Source: Candidatus Competibacteraceae bacterium (lineage in GTDB: Bacteria > Pseudomonadota > Gammaproteobacteria > Competibacterales > Competibacteraceae). From it: a DNA stretch of 64,000 nucleotides. Where the stretch lies: the NCBI GenBank assembly GCA_003989085.1, contig RXIV01000002.1, positions 1 through 64,000 on the forward strand, given 5' to 3'. The notes under the pieces were generated by a model, which ran no database searches, was not told where the DNA came from, and saw nothing but the letters and a program-made list of their open reading frames with translations. The position numbers were made by a program, and so were the translations under genes. Positions 8,533 to 16,258 of this stretch are shown piece after piece. Position 1 is the first letter of the stretch. The number at the start of each line of letters is the position of its first letter.

Positions 8533-9155
8533 GTCCTTTCCCCGAAGACGGACAATGCCTGTTCGGTGGCGACAGCATCCAGCGGGACATCCCACGGTTG
8601 GCGGGGTAATGCGGCGACCTGCTGGAAGGCGTAGCCCAACCCGATCAGCCAAGGTCGGCAACCACAATAGCCGGGATCCAGCAGGAAAGCGAAGCTACGG
8701 TCGTAGAATCCTCCGCCCATCCCCAGGCGTGTCCCGGTCTGGTCGAAAGCGACCAGCGGCATCAACACCAGATCCAGTTCCGTCGGTTCCAGCCAATCTG
8801 CTGGCGCAATATCCGGTTCGGGAATATGGAAACGGTTGTGGCGCAAGGGCGTTTCGGGCGAGTACGGTGCAAACTGGAGCGACTGTGGCGGTGTATCAGC
8901 AAGAACCGGCAGATAGACTGCTTTGCCCGTGCTCCATGCCCGTTCCAATAAGGGCAGTGGATCGAGTTCGCCGTGACAGGCCCAGTAACCGGCAATCCGC
9001 CGGGCGGCGCCGAACTCTGGACATCCCGCCAGACCATCGGCTACAGCCTGTGCTGCCCGGCGCTGTTCGGCAATTGGCAGGCGCTGGCGCAGGGTGCGCA
9101 GTTGTTGGCGAAGCGAGAGTAGATCAGAGGGGGCAACTGACGAGTGGGAAGCCAT
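8529..9155 (-). CDS. ygfA: 5-formyltetrahydrofolate cyclo-ligase
   Basis: ATP-dependent conversion of 5-formyltetrahydrofolate to methenyltetrahydrofolate. It has 208 residues with the family GMGGGFYDRSFAFL ATP/folate motif and PLVAFDQTGTRLG. The order zapA-ssrS-ygfA is conserved with E. coli, where the 6S RNA transcript reads into ygfA. Oddly, the ATG directly abuts the T-run of a small hairpin and has no ribosome site, so translation may depend on readthrough and refolding. No alternative ATG or GTG start fits the family length. Confidence 0.94.
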   Translation of the reverse strand: MASHSSVAPSDLLSLRQQLRTLRQRLPIAEQRRAAQAVADGLAGCPEFGAARRIAGYWACHGELDPLPLLERAWSTGKAVYLPVLADTPPQSLQFAPYSPETPLRHNRFHIPEPDIAPADWLEPTELDLVLMPLVAFDQTGTRLGMGGGFYDRSFAFLLDPGYCGCRPWLIGLGYAFQQVAALPRQPWDVPLDAVATEQALSVFGERT

Positions 9156-9179
9156 AAAAAAAGCGACGGGTTAGGTCGC
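9156..9179 (-). terminator. small terminator or attenuator hairpin between 6S RNA and ygfA
   Basis: On the minus strand GCGAC and GTCGC form a 5-bp stem around CTAACCC, then seven T lead straight into the ygfA ATG. It is likely the 3' end of the ssrS transcript and a control point for ygfA readthrough (inference). The stem is short. Confidence 0.55.
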
Positions 9180-9202
9180 CGGGGTGCTGCGGGAAAGGGG
9201 GC

Positions 9203-9410
9203 GCTCTCCGCCTGCGCCGTCTCGGACTTTTGCCCTTGAGCCGTGAGGATCAAGTGGGGGGACAGAGCAGCGCATCAGGCTTCCCGCCGGGCCGGATCCA
9301 ATTCACCAGCCCAATGGACATGCACACTTGCGCCGCCAACCGCCCGCCCTGGGTAAAGTAAATTAGGTTCAAGGGGTTACCCAGTCCACTACTCGAACAC
9401 TGCAGAGAAC
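9203..9410 (-). ncRNA. ssrS: 6S RNA
   Basis: RNA that mimics an open promoter and sequesters sigma-70 RNA polymerase in stationary phase. Evidence: it sits between zapA and ygfA, the conserved location. The proposed ends GTTCTCTGC (5') and GCGGAGAGC (3') pair over 9 bp to close a long rod. Internal words match E. coli 6S RNA (TGTTCG near the 5' end, GCGGTTGG, GCATG, GAAGCCT). The region has no supported reading frame. The boundaries are from pairing and give 208 nt; a longer precursor beginning near 9436 is likely from the -10 box upstream. Confidence 0.85.
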
Positions 9411-9442
9411 GCCCGAACTGAAAACTGCTTGGCAGCATCGCC

Positions 9443-9448
9443 ATTATA
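9443..9448 (-). promoter_or_regulatory. -10 box of the ssrS promoter
   Basis: A perfect TATAAT on the minus strand, overlapping the last codons of zapA. It places transcription start near 9436, about 26 bases before the inferred mature 6S end. No convincing -35 is visible. Confidence 0.6.
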
Positions 9449-9752
9449 ACGCTGCTTCACCCAGAAAGGCGTCAAGCTTTTGCAATAAATCCACTACCTG
9501 GGCGTTGATGATGGCTTCGGTTGCCGCCGCTTGCCGTTGTTGCCGCAGCAATTCATGGCTGAGATTGAGCGCAGCCATCACCGCTACCGCTTCCAGACTC
9601 AGCAATTTACCACCCTGATCACGGATGTCCTGCATCCGCTTGTCGAGGCCACTGGCGGCTTCCAACAGTTCGTCCTGTTCAGCGGGTGGACAGGCGAACC
9701 GGTATTCATGGCCGATGAGCTGCACATTGACGCCGATCATGTCCTGACTCAT
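9444..9752 (-). CDS. zapA: cell division protein ZapA
   Basis: 102-residue FtsZ-associated protein that bundles FtsZ protofilaments at the division site. It has the ZapA N-terminal strand pattern (VNVQLIGHEYRFACPPAEQDELLEAA), then a long C-terminal coiled coil (about residues 60-95). It starts inside the stop of the upstream coiled-coil gene (ATGA, 4-base overlap), forming a two-gene division operon with the 6S RNA promoter at its end. Confidence 0.94.
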   Translation of the reverse strand: MSQDMIGVNVQLIGHEYRFACPPAEQDELLEAASGLDKRMQDIRDQGGKLLSLEAVAVMAALNLSHELLRQQRQAAATEAIINAQVVDLLQKLDAFLGEAAL

Positions 9753-10027
9753 GAGCTTTGCTCCAGATCCTTCAGGCGGACGATCATGGCTTCGATACGG
9801 GCGCGGGCCTGTTCGTATTTATCGCGCAGGGCGTCGCGTTCGGCTTGCAAGGCATCATGCTGCGCACGCAGCGCCTGATTGTCCTGCGCCAGTCGTGCGC
9901 ACTCGGCGAGCAGCTGATCCAATCGCTGGGTCAGGACCATCAGATTAGTCGCGGCGGTTTCAGACGCAGCGCCAAAGCCAGCAGCGGCGTCTATCAGATT
10001 ATCCAGGTCAAGGTCGTCGTCTTTCAT
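9749..10027 (-). CDS. ZapB-like coiled-coil protein (TIGR02449 type)
   Basis: 92-residue, acidic-start protein, mostly one coiled coil from about residue 28 onward (LTQRLDQLLAECARLAQDNQ and following heptads with RDALRDKYEQARARIEAMI). It matches the small family found immediately upstream of zapA in many gammaproteobacteria. A role beside ZapA in the FtsZ ring is inferred from position and resemblance to ZapB. There is no ribosome site: the ATG lies only 7 bases after a good -10 box, so its mRNA is probably leaderless. Confidence 0.85.
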   Translation of the reverse strand: MKDDDLDLDNLIDAAAGFGAASETAATNLMVLTQRLDQLLAECARLAQDNQALRAQHDALQAERDALRDKYEQARARIEAMIVRLKDLEQSS

Positions 10028-10034
10028 AAGAAAT

Positions 10035-10064
10035 ACTATAAAGCGCGCCTTGCAACCGGGTCAA
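10035..10064 (-). promoter_or_regulatory. sigma-70 promoter for the zapB-like/zapA operon
   Basis: On the minus strand TTGACC (10064-10059), an 18-base spacer, and TATAGT (10040-10035). The distance from -10 to the ATG at 10027 is 7 bases, so the predicted +1 falls at the start codon. Confidence 0.7.
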
Positions 10065-10153
10065 TTTCAACCGGGGTTTTCAAGCTTCGAACCGGGCGGT
10101 TAAATGTTAGGATTGGTTGTTTTCAGCCCATTTGCCCCAGTGCAGGAGGCGCC

Positions 10154-10705
10154 ATGTCCGCTCATCAGCCTTTATTTGAACGCTTGACGCCATTGCTCGG
10201 GCCGTTTCATCCTGCCGAGCTGCACGGGTTGCTCTGTGGTCTGCTCTGCGGTGAGGGTGAACTGGCGCTGGATCGCTGGCTGCAACTGGCCTGCGAGGCG
10301 CTGGCTGATGGCGTTGAGCTTGCCCCACCGGTTCAGAACCTGTTGGCGAAGCTGCTCGATTATGGCGTGGCGCAACTGAACGATCCTGATGGCTCGATCA
10401 CGCCCTTGCTGCCTGATGATGATGCGCCATTGCCCCAGCGGGTCGATGCGCTGGGTGATTGGTGCCAGGGCTTGCTGTACGGGCTGGGGATCAGCCATGT
10501 CGAGCAGCATGATCTCCTATCCGAGGAAGGTCGGGAGTTCCTGCGCGACGTGGCGGATATTGCCCATGTGGGCCTCGACCAGGCCACCAGTGAAACCGAT
10601 GAAACCGCCTATATCGAAGTGGTGGAATATCTGCGAGTTGGCCTGTTGATCATCCACCATGATTTGCGCCTTGCCGCCGTCTCCGATTCCTCCTGCCCCT
10701 CGTGA
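10154..10705 (+). CDS. ygfB: UPF0149 family protein YgfB
   Basis: 183-residue protein of the YgfB/YecA-like UPF0149 family. Motifs include ELHGLLCGLLCGEG near the N terminus, WCQGLLYGLG in the middle and EVVEYLRVGLLIIHHDL near the C terminus. In Pseudomonas, YgfB has been linked to antibiotic-resistance gene control; the function here is unproven. I chose the ATG at 10154 for its GCAGGAGG ribosome site; the open frame upstream to 9758 is antisense to other genes. It heads the ygfB-pepP-ubiH-ubiI operon, with pepP starting 19 bases after its stop. Confidence 0.92.
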   Translation: MSAHQPLFERLTPLLGPFHPAELHGLLCGLLCGEGELALDRWLQLACEALADGVELAPPVQNLLAKLLDYGVAQLNDPDGSITPLLPDDDAPLPQRVDALGDWCQGLLYGLGISHVEQHDLLSEEGREFLRDVADIAHVGLDQATSETDETAYIEVVEYLRVGLLIIHHDLRLAAVSDSSCPS

Positions 10706-10724
10706 AATTCTGGAACTATCGCCC

Positions 10725-12095
10725 ATGTTTGCCCGCGCCATTCCGCCCGCCGTATTCGCTCACCGCCGCCGTATTTTGCTGGAGCGAATGGGGCCGGGTT
10801 CCATCGCCTTGCTGCCTGCCGCCGCGTCTATGCCCCGCAACCGCGATGTCCATTACCCGTTTCGCCAGGACAGCGACTTTTACTACCTGACTGGTTTCCC
10901 GGAGCCGGAAGCTCTGGCGGTGCTGATTCCCGGCGGCGATCCCGAGTTTCTGCTGTTCTGCCGCGAGCGTGACCCGCACCTGGAAATCTGGCATGGCCGC
11001 CGGGCCGGGCCGGAAGGCGCGGTGGCGCGTTATGGGGCCAACCACGCCCATCCCATTGCCGCTATTGACCGAGTGCTGTTGCCGCTGCTGGAGAATCGTG
11101 AGCGGGTGTATTACGCCATTGGTGACCAGCCGGAGTTTGATCGGCAGGTGCTGAACTGGATCAACCGGGTGCGCGACAAGGCTCGTACCGGCGTTCGCGC
11201 CCCGGCCGTGCTGATTGCTTTGGAGCAACTGCTGCATGAAATGCGGCTGTACAAGGCGCCAGAGGAAATTGCCGTGATGCGTGAATCGGCCCGGATCGCC
11301 GCTGAGGCGCACTGTCGGGCGATGCAAATCTGTCGGCCAGGGATGCTGGAATACGAGGTTGAGGCGGAAATTTTCCATACCTTTGTCCGTCATGGCGCAG
11401 GTTGGGCTTATCCGTCCATCGTGGCCGGTGGCGATAATAGCTGCATCCTGCATTACACCGAGAACAACGCGCCATTGCCAGATGGTGATCTACTGCTGAT
11501 TGACGCCGGTGCGGAACTGGATGGTTACGCCTCGGACATTACCCGCACCTTTCCGATCAATGGCCGCTTTTCCGGTGAGCAGCGGGCCATTTACGAGTTG
11601 GTGCTGGCCGCCCAGCAAGCCGCGATTGCCAAAGTCCGGCCCGGTTGTCATTTCAATGACCCGCACGATGCAGCGGTGCAGACCTTGACGGAGGGACTGG
11701 TCGCGTTGGGGCTGCTGTCCGGCGGCGCGGTAGAGGAACTGATTAAGGAAGAGCAGCACAAGCAGTTCTACATGCACCGCACCGGGCACTGGTTGGGGAT
11801 GGATGTTCACGATGTCGGCGCTTACAAAAATGGTGCGGACTGGCGGGTATTTGAACCGGGCATGGTCACGACGGTGGAACCCGGTCTGTACCTGCCCGCC
11901 GGTGGTCAGGTGATTGACGCCCACTGGGCGCGGCTGGGGGTGCGGCTGGAAACGGAACTGGAGGAGCGCTGGCACCGGATTGGGGTGCGGATTGAGGATG
12001 ATGTGCTGGTGACGGCTGAGGGTAATGAAGTCCTGAGCGCCGCCGCGCCAAAAACGGTGGCGGATGTTGAGGCGTTGATGCGGGAAGGGCGATGA
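10725..12095 (+). CDS. pepP: Xaa-Pro aminopeptidase (aminopeptidase P)
   Basis: Dinuclear-metal (usually Mn) peptidase releasing N-terminal residues before proline. 456 residues from the ATG at 10725 (E. coli 441), which aligns with the family start FARAIPPAVFAHRR. The N-terminal creatinase-like domain contains FRQDSDFYYLTGFPEPEA. The pita-bread domain shows the ligand set: Asp in LIDAGAELDGYASDITRTF, His in HRTGHWLGMDVHD, Glu in TVEPGLY and Glu in RIEDDVLVT. It overlaps ubiH by 4 bases. The frame runs upstream to 10659, overlapping ygfB, which I reject. Confidence 0.95.
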   Translation: MFARAIPPAVFAHRRRILLERMGPGSIALLPAAASMPRNRDVHYPFRQDSDFYYLTGFPEPEALAVLIPGGDPEFLLFCRERDPHLEIWHGRRAGPEGAVARYGANHAHPIAAIDRVLLPLLENRERVYYAIGDQPEFDRQVLNWINRVRDKARTGVRAPAVLIALEQLLHEMRLYKAPEEIAVMRESARIAAEAHCRAMQICRPGMLEYEVEAEIFHTFVRHGAGWAYPSIVAGGDNSCILHYTENNAPLPDGDLLLIDAGAELDGYASDITRTFPINGRFSGEQRAIYELVLAAQQAAIAKVRPGCHFNDPHDAAVQTLTEGLVALGLLSGGAVEELIKEEQHKQFYMHRTGHWLGMDVHDVGAYKNGADWRVFEPGMVTTVEPGLYLPAGGQVIDAHWARLGVRLETELEERWHRIGVRIEDDVLVTAEGNEVLSAAAPKTVADVEALMREGR

Positions 12096-13324
12096 CCATG
12101 ACCGATTATGACTTGTTGATCATTGGCGGTGGCCTGGTCGGGGCAAGCCTGGCCTGCGCTCTGGTCGGGCAAGACTTACGCATTGGTTTGGTGGAAGCCG
12201 CGCCGCTGCCGGTGAGCGACCATCCCGGCTATGACGACCGCAGTATTGCGCTGGCGGAAGGCACCCGTCGGATTTTCCAGACCTTGGGGTTGTGGGAGGC
12301 GCTGGCTGCGGACGCAACCCCCATCCGGCAAATTCACATTTCCGAGCGCGGCAGCCCCGGTTTCGCTCATCTTGATCGCCAGGAGGAGGGGGTAGCCGCA
12401 CTCGGTTATGTTGCCGAAGCACGGCGGATCGGGCAGGCGTTATTGGCGCGATTGCCGAAGCTGCCCGGCGTGGAACTGCTCTGCCCGGCCCGGCTGGACA
12501 CGGTAGCGATTGAAACCGATGCTGCCTGCGTCACGCTCCGCTTTCCCGATGGCCGGACGGTTGAGCGGCGCGCCCGGCTGTTGGCGGCCGCCGATGGCGC
12601 TAATTCGCCAGTACGGGAACAACTCGGTATTGCCGCGCTGCGGTGGAATTACGGTCAGCAAGCGGTGATCGCCAATGTGACCCCGGCCCTCCCGCATCAA
12701 AATATCGCCTATGAGCGCTTCACCCCGGAGGGGCCGGTGGCGTTGCTGCCGCTCAGCGGCCACCGCTGCGCGGTGGTCTGCACGGTGAATGACGCCGATG
12801 CGCCCGCGATCATGGCGCTGGACGATGCCGGTTTTATCGCCCAATTGCAGGCGCGTTTTGGCGACCGGCTGGGGCCGTTTTTGCGGGTCGGGCGACGGCA
12901 GGCCTGGCCGCTGTTTTTACTCAAAGCGCGGGAATATGCCCGATCCCGTGTGGCGCTGATCGGCAATGCTGCCCACACCCTGCACCCGATTGCCGGTCAG
13001 GGTTTTAATTTGGGTATCCGTGATGTGGCGGCGCTGGCGGAAGTGATCGCGGATGCGGGGCGAACGGGCGAGGATATCGGCGAGTTGAACGTGCTGAACC
13101 GCTACGCCGACTGGCGGCGCTGGGATCAGCGGCAGACCGTTTTCTTCACCGATGGGCTGAACCGACTGTTTGCCAATCCGTTGCCGCCACTGCGAGTCGC
13201 TCGCGCCCTGGGCCTGCTGGCGTTCGATCGCTTGCCGCTGCTTAAACGACGATTTGCCCGGCAAGCAATGGGACTGGACGGACGTTTGCCAAGACTGGCG
13301 CGGGGACTGGCGCTGACGGCGTGA
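12092..13324 (+). CDS. ubiH: 2-octaprenyl-6-methoxyphenyl hydroxylase
   Basis: FAD-dependent monooxygenase of the UbiH/UbiF/VisC family in ubiquinone biosynthesis. 410 residues. It has the Rossmann motif DLLIIGGGLVGASLA at the N terminus, the DDRSIALAEGTRRIF segment typical of UbiH, and a C-terminal FAD motif LIGNAAHTLHPIAGQGFNLG. Its start overlaps the pepP stop (ATGA). The order pepP-ubiH-ubiI matches E. coli, supporting the assignment to UbiH over its paralogues. Confidence 0.93.
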   Translation: MTMTDYDLLIIGGGLVGASLACALVGQDLRIGLVEAAPLPVSDHPGYDDRSIALAEGTRRIFQTLGLWEALAADATPIRQIHISERGSPGFAHLDRQEEGVAALGYVAEARRIGQALLARLPKLPGVELLCPARLDTVAIETDAACVTLRFPDGRTVERRARLLAAADGANSPVREQLGIAALRWNYGQQAVIANVTPALPHQNIAYERFTPEGPVALLPLSGHRCAVVCTVNDADAPAIMALDDAGFIAQLQARFGDRLGPFLRVGRRQAWPLFLLKAREYARSRVALIGNAAHTLHPIAGQGFNLGIRDVAALAEVIADAGRTGEDIGELNVLNRYADWRRWDQRQTVFFTDGLNRLFANPLPPLRVARALGLLAFDRLPLLKRRFARQAMGLDGRLPRLARGLALTA

Positions 13325-13382
13325 ACGCTGCGTCCAGCGATGCCGGACCATCCGAAGGTTAAAATTTCATGACCCTAAAGCG

Positions 13383-14600
13383 ATGAACACCGACTACGAC
13401 CTGATCATTTCCGGCGGCGGCATGGTGGGCGCGATGCTGGCTGCTGCGCTGGGCCATGCCGATCTGAACATCGCCCTGCTGGAAGGAACGCCGCTGGAGC
13501 GCATTCAGCCCGGTGTGGAGCTGGACTGCCGGGTTTCGGCGATCAACCGTGCTTCGCAGCGGATGTTTGCCTCGGTGGGCGCTTGGGACGGCATGACCGC
13601 CTGGCGGGTCAGCCCGTTTCGCACGATGCGGGTGTGGGACGCCGCCGGCTTCGGCCAGATTCATTTTGATAGCGCCGATCTGGGCGAACCACTGCTCGGC
13701 TGGATCATTGAAAACCGGGTGATTCAATCCGCTTTGCTGGAACGGGCGCAGCAACGGCCGGCAGTGACCTTGCTGAATCCGGTGGCGCTGGAAAGCGCTG
13801 AAGCCCTGGCTGGGAACGGCTGGCGGGTGCAATTGACCGACGGGCGCATCTTGACGACGCGACTACTGGTCGGGGCAGATGGAGCGCAGTCCAAAGTCCG
13901 GCAACTGGCGGATATTGACGTCAGAGGTTGGGACTATGACCAGAAAGCCATCGTCGCCAATGTCCGCACCGCTGAATCGCACCAGGAAACCGCTTGGCAA
14001 CGCTTTTTACCCACCGGACCGTTGGCGTTCCTACCCTTGTCTGATGGACGTTGTTCTATCGTCTGGGCGACGGCGCCGGAATCGGCGGATGAGTTGCTGG
14101 CGCTGAATGACGCCGAGTTTGCCGAAACGCTGGCGGCGGCGTTTGATCAGCGTCTGGGCGCGATCGGCGCGGTGGGGTCACGCGGGGCTTTTCCGCTCCG
14201 GCTGCAACACGCCCGCGCTTACGTCAAACCCGGACTGGCCCTGATGGGCGACGCCGCGCATGTCGTTCATCCGCTGGCCGGGCAAGGCGTCAACCTGGGT
14301 TTGCTGGATGCCGCAACGCTGGCCGAGGTTATCCTGGACGCGCTGGCCGTTGGTCATGACTTCAGCTCGGTCAAGACCCTGCGCCGCTATGAGCGCCGGC
14401 GCAAAGGCGACAACCTGCTGATGCTGGGTGTCATGGATGGCTTCAAACGGCTATTCGGCAATGCGCCGCCACCGGTGCGGCTATTGCGGAATCTCGGCCT
14501 TAATCTGACCGATGCGTCCGGGCCACTGAAAAATCTGATCGCCCGTCGGGCTATGGGACTGGAAGGTGATCTGCCACGGTTAGCGCGGGTGGCAGGTTAA
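13383..14600 (+). CDS. ubiI: ubiquinone biosynthesis hydroxylase, UbiI (VisC) type
   Basis: 405-residue paralogue of the preceding gene, a flavin hydroxylase acting on the ubiquinone ring (C5 hydroxylation in E. coli). FAD motifs are DLIISGGGMVGAMLA and LMGDAAHVVHPLAGQGVNLG; DCRVSAINRASQRMF and WIIENRVIQSALL are typical of the VisC branch. The operon position after ubiH is the strongest argument for UbiI. With coq7 at 1 kb, three ring hydroxylases of the pathway fall in this window. A gap of 58 bases separates it from ubiH. Confidence 0.88.
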   Translation: MNTDYDLIISGGGMVGAMLAAALGHADLNIALLEGTPLERIQPGVELDCRVSAINRASQRMFASVGAWDGMTAWRVSPFRTMRVWDAAGFGQIHFDSADLGEPLLGWIIENRVIQSALLERAQQRPAVTLLNPVALESAEALAGNGWRVQLTDGRILTTRLLVGADGAQSKVRQLADIDVRGWDYDQKAIVANVRTAESHQETAWQRFLPTGPLAFLPLSDGRCSIVWATAPESADELLALNDAEFAETLAAAFDQRLGAIGAVGSRGAFPLRLQHARAYVKPGLALMGDAAHVVHPLAGQGVNLGLLDAATLAEVILDALAVGHDFSSVKTLRRYERRRKGDNLLMLGVMDGFKRLFGNAPPPVRLLRNLGLNLTDASGPLKNLIARRAMGLEGDLPRLARVAG

Positions 14601-14627
14601 TGCCAAACATCGCCATGCAGGAGTCCA

Positions 14628-15383
14628 TTGTTGACTGAATCGCCGGTTATTCAAACCGAAAACTTAAACAAACACTATGGCCCAGTCCGGGCGGTGGATG
14701 GTATTAGCATTAGCATTGCCCGTAGCGCCACCTGCGCGCTATTGGGTGGCAATGGCGCGGGTAAGACGACGACGATTGCCATGTTGCTGGGTCTGCTATT
14801 GCCGACCAGTGGCCGGATTCAGATTCTTGGTGAAGAAGTTCCCCGCCAGATTCGCCGCGTATTGCCGCGCATGAATTTCTCTTCGCCCTATGTTGATTTG
14901 CCGCAACGCTTGACAGTGGCGGAAAACCTGACGGTATATGCCCGCTTGTACGGAGTGCGCCGGATTCAGGAACGGCTGGCGATTTTAGGCCGGGATTTGG
15001 ACATTGATGCGTTCTTTCTGCGTCCCTACGGCAGTCTATCCGCTGGTCAGAAAACCCGGGTTGCTCTGGCTAAGGCGTTATTGAATGAGCCGGAAATTTT
15101 ATTATTGGATGAACCAACCGCTTCACTCGATCCCGACACGGCTGACCGGATGCGCAGCATTCTCACCGATTATCAGCGCCATAGCGGCGCAACCCTGCTC
15201 TTGGCCTCCCACAATATGAGCGAAGTTGAGCGGCTGTGCGATCAGGTGATCATGCTCCGGGCCGGCCAAATCGTCGCAACCGGCGCTCCGCGTGAGTTAA
15301 TTCACCGTTATGGCCGCAAGGATATGGAAGAAGTCTTTCTCGACATCGCCCGAGGGATTCAAAGCGGTGAGGTGCTGGAATGA
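14628..15383 (+). CDS. ABC transporter ATP-binding protein (ABC-2/NodI type)
   Basis: 251-residue ABC ATPase with intact catalytic motifs: Walker A LGGNGAGKTTTIA, signature SLSAGQKTRVALAKALL, Walker B ILLLDEPTASLDPDT and H-loop ASHNMSEVERL. The start is TTG at 14628, supported by GCAGGAG 5 bases upstream; there is no ATG that keeps the N-terminal strand. The stop overlaps the permease start by 4 bases, so the two form one exporter. It follows ubiI by 27 bases and may be in the same operon. The substrate is unknown; relatives export lipo-oligosaccharides or drugs. Confidence 0.9.
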   Translation: MLTESPVIQTENLNKHYGPVRAVDGISISIARSATCALLGGNGAGKTTTIAMLLGLLLPTSGRIQILGEEVPRQIRRVLPRMNFSSPYVDLPQRLTVAENLTVYARLYGVRRIQERLAILGRDLDIDAFFLRPYGSLSAGQKTRVALAKALLNEPEILLLDEPTASLDPDTADRMRSILTDYQRHSGATLLLASHNMSEVERLCDQVIMLRAGQIVATGAPRELIHRYGRKDMEEVFLDIARGIQSGEVLE

Positions 15384-16180
15384 GTGCCATTTCCTTGCAT
15401 CGCATTGGCGCTTTGGCGCTGCGTTATCTCTATTTATTGCGAAGCTCGCGGGTTCGGATTATTGAACTGGCTTATTGGCCGACGGTGCAGATGATCCTGT
15501 GGGGATTCATTACTCAATATCTGTCAAGCCATAGCGATGTGCTGAATCAGGCGGTGGGTTTGCTCTTGTCCGGGGTTCTGTTATGGGATGTACTGTTTCG
15601 CAGTCAACTAGGGCTGTCGGTGGTGTTTTTTGAGGAATTGCATGCCCGGAATCTGGCGCAGTTGCTCATCAGCCCCTTGCGGCCCATTGAACTGATTATC
15701 GCGTTGATCTCGATCAGTCTGGTGCGAACACTGCTGGGCGTTGGCATTGCAGTGTTGCTGGCGGTTCCCTTCTACGGTTTCAACTTGTTCAGTCTGGGGT
15801 TGCCGCTGGCGGGATTCTTTGTCAATCTGCTGATGATGGGTTGGGCAATTGGCCTGCTGGTGTCGGCTTTAGTGTTGCGCTATGGCATGGGGGCGGAAAG
15901 TATTGCCTGGGCGGCGATTTTTGCGCTGGCGCCGTTGTGTGGGATTTATTACCCGGTTGCTACGTTGCCTGGCTGGCTGCAACCGCTATCATGGCTATTG
16001 CCGGCCAGTTATGTTTTTGAGGGAATGCGGGCGGTGTTACTGGATCATGTCTTTCGGCTGGATTATCTCATTTATTCTTTGTTGCTGAATACTGTCTATC
16101 TCGGTCTGGGCGTTAGCGTCTTTCTGGCGACCATCCATAATGCGCGGGAACGGGGTTCACTATTGCAATCCGGGGAGTAA
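15380..16180 (+). CDS. ABC-2 type transporter permease
   Basis: 266-residue inner-membrane protein with about six hydrophobic segments (for example LLLSGVLLWDVLF, IALISISLVRTLLGVGIAVLL, FFVNLLMMGWAIGLLVSALVL, WAAIFALAPLCGIYYPV). It carries the ABC-2 family features: a short cytoplasmic N terminus, a YLYLLRSSRVRIIEL amphipathic entry helix, and the GIYYPVATLPGWLQPLSWLL stretch typical of NodJ-like permeases. Translation is coupled to the ATPase (ATGA overlap). Direction is likely export; the substrate is not deducible. Confidence 0.88.
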   Translation: MSAISLHRIGALALRYLYLLRSSRVRIIELAYWPTVQMILWGFITQYLSSHSDVLNQAVGLLLSGVLLWDVLFRSQLGLSVVFFEELHARNLAQLLISPLRPIELIIALISISLVRTLLGVGIAVLLAVPFYGFNLFSLGLPLAGFFVNLLMMGWAIGLLVSALVLRYGMGAESIAWAAIFALAPLCGIYYPVATLPGWLQPLSWLLPASYVFEGMRAVLLDHVFRLDYLIYSLLLNTVYLGLGVSVFLATIHNARERGSLLQSGE

Positions 16181-16258
16181 CTTCGATTGCTTCCCATTGA
16201 ATGGGCCGTTGATCTACCGGTCTGAATCATTTCACAGATTAACTCATTGGAAATGACC

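Noticed and set aside
9758..10153. Upstream extension of the ygfB frame
   Set aside because: It runs antisense through the zapB-like gene and lacks family similarity; ygfB starts at 10154 behind a strong ribosome site.
16181..16258. GlmS ribozyme or small-RNA target leader before glmS
   Set aside because: Only 78 bases are present and no ribozyme core is visible; small-RNA control cannot be judged from this sequence.
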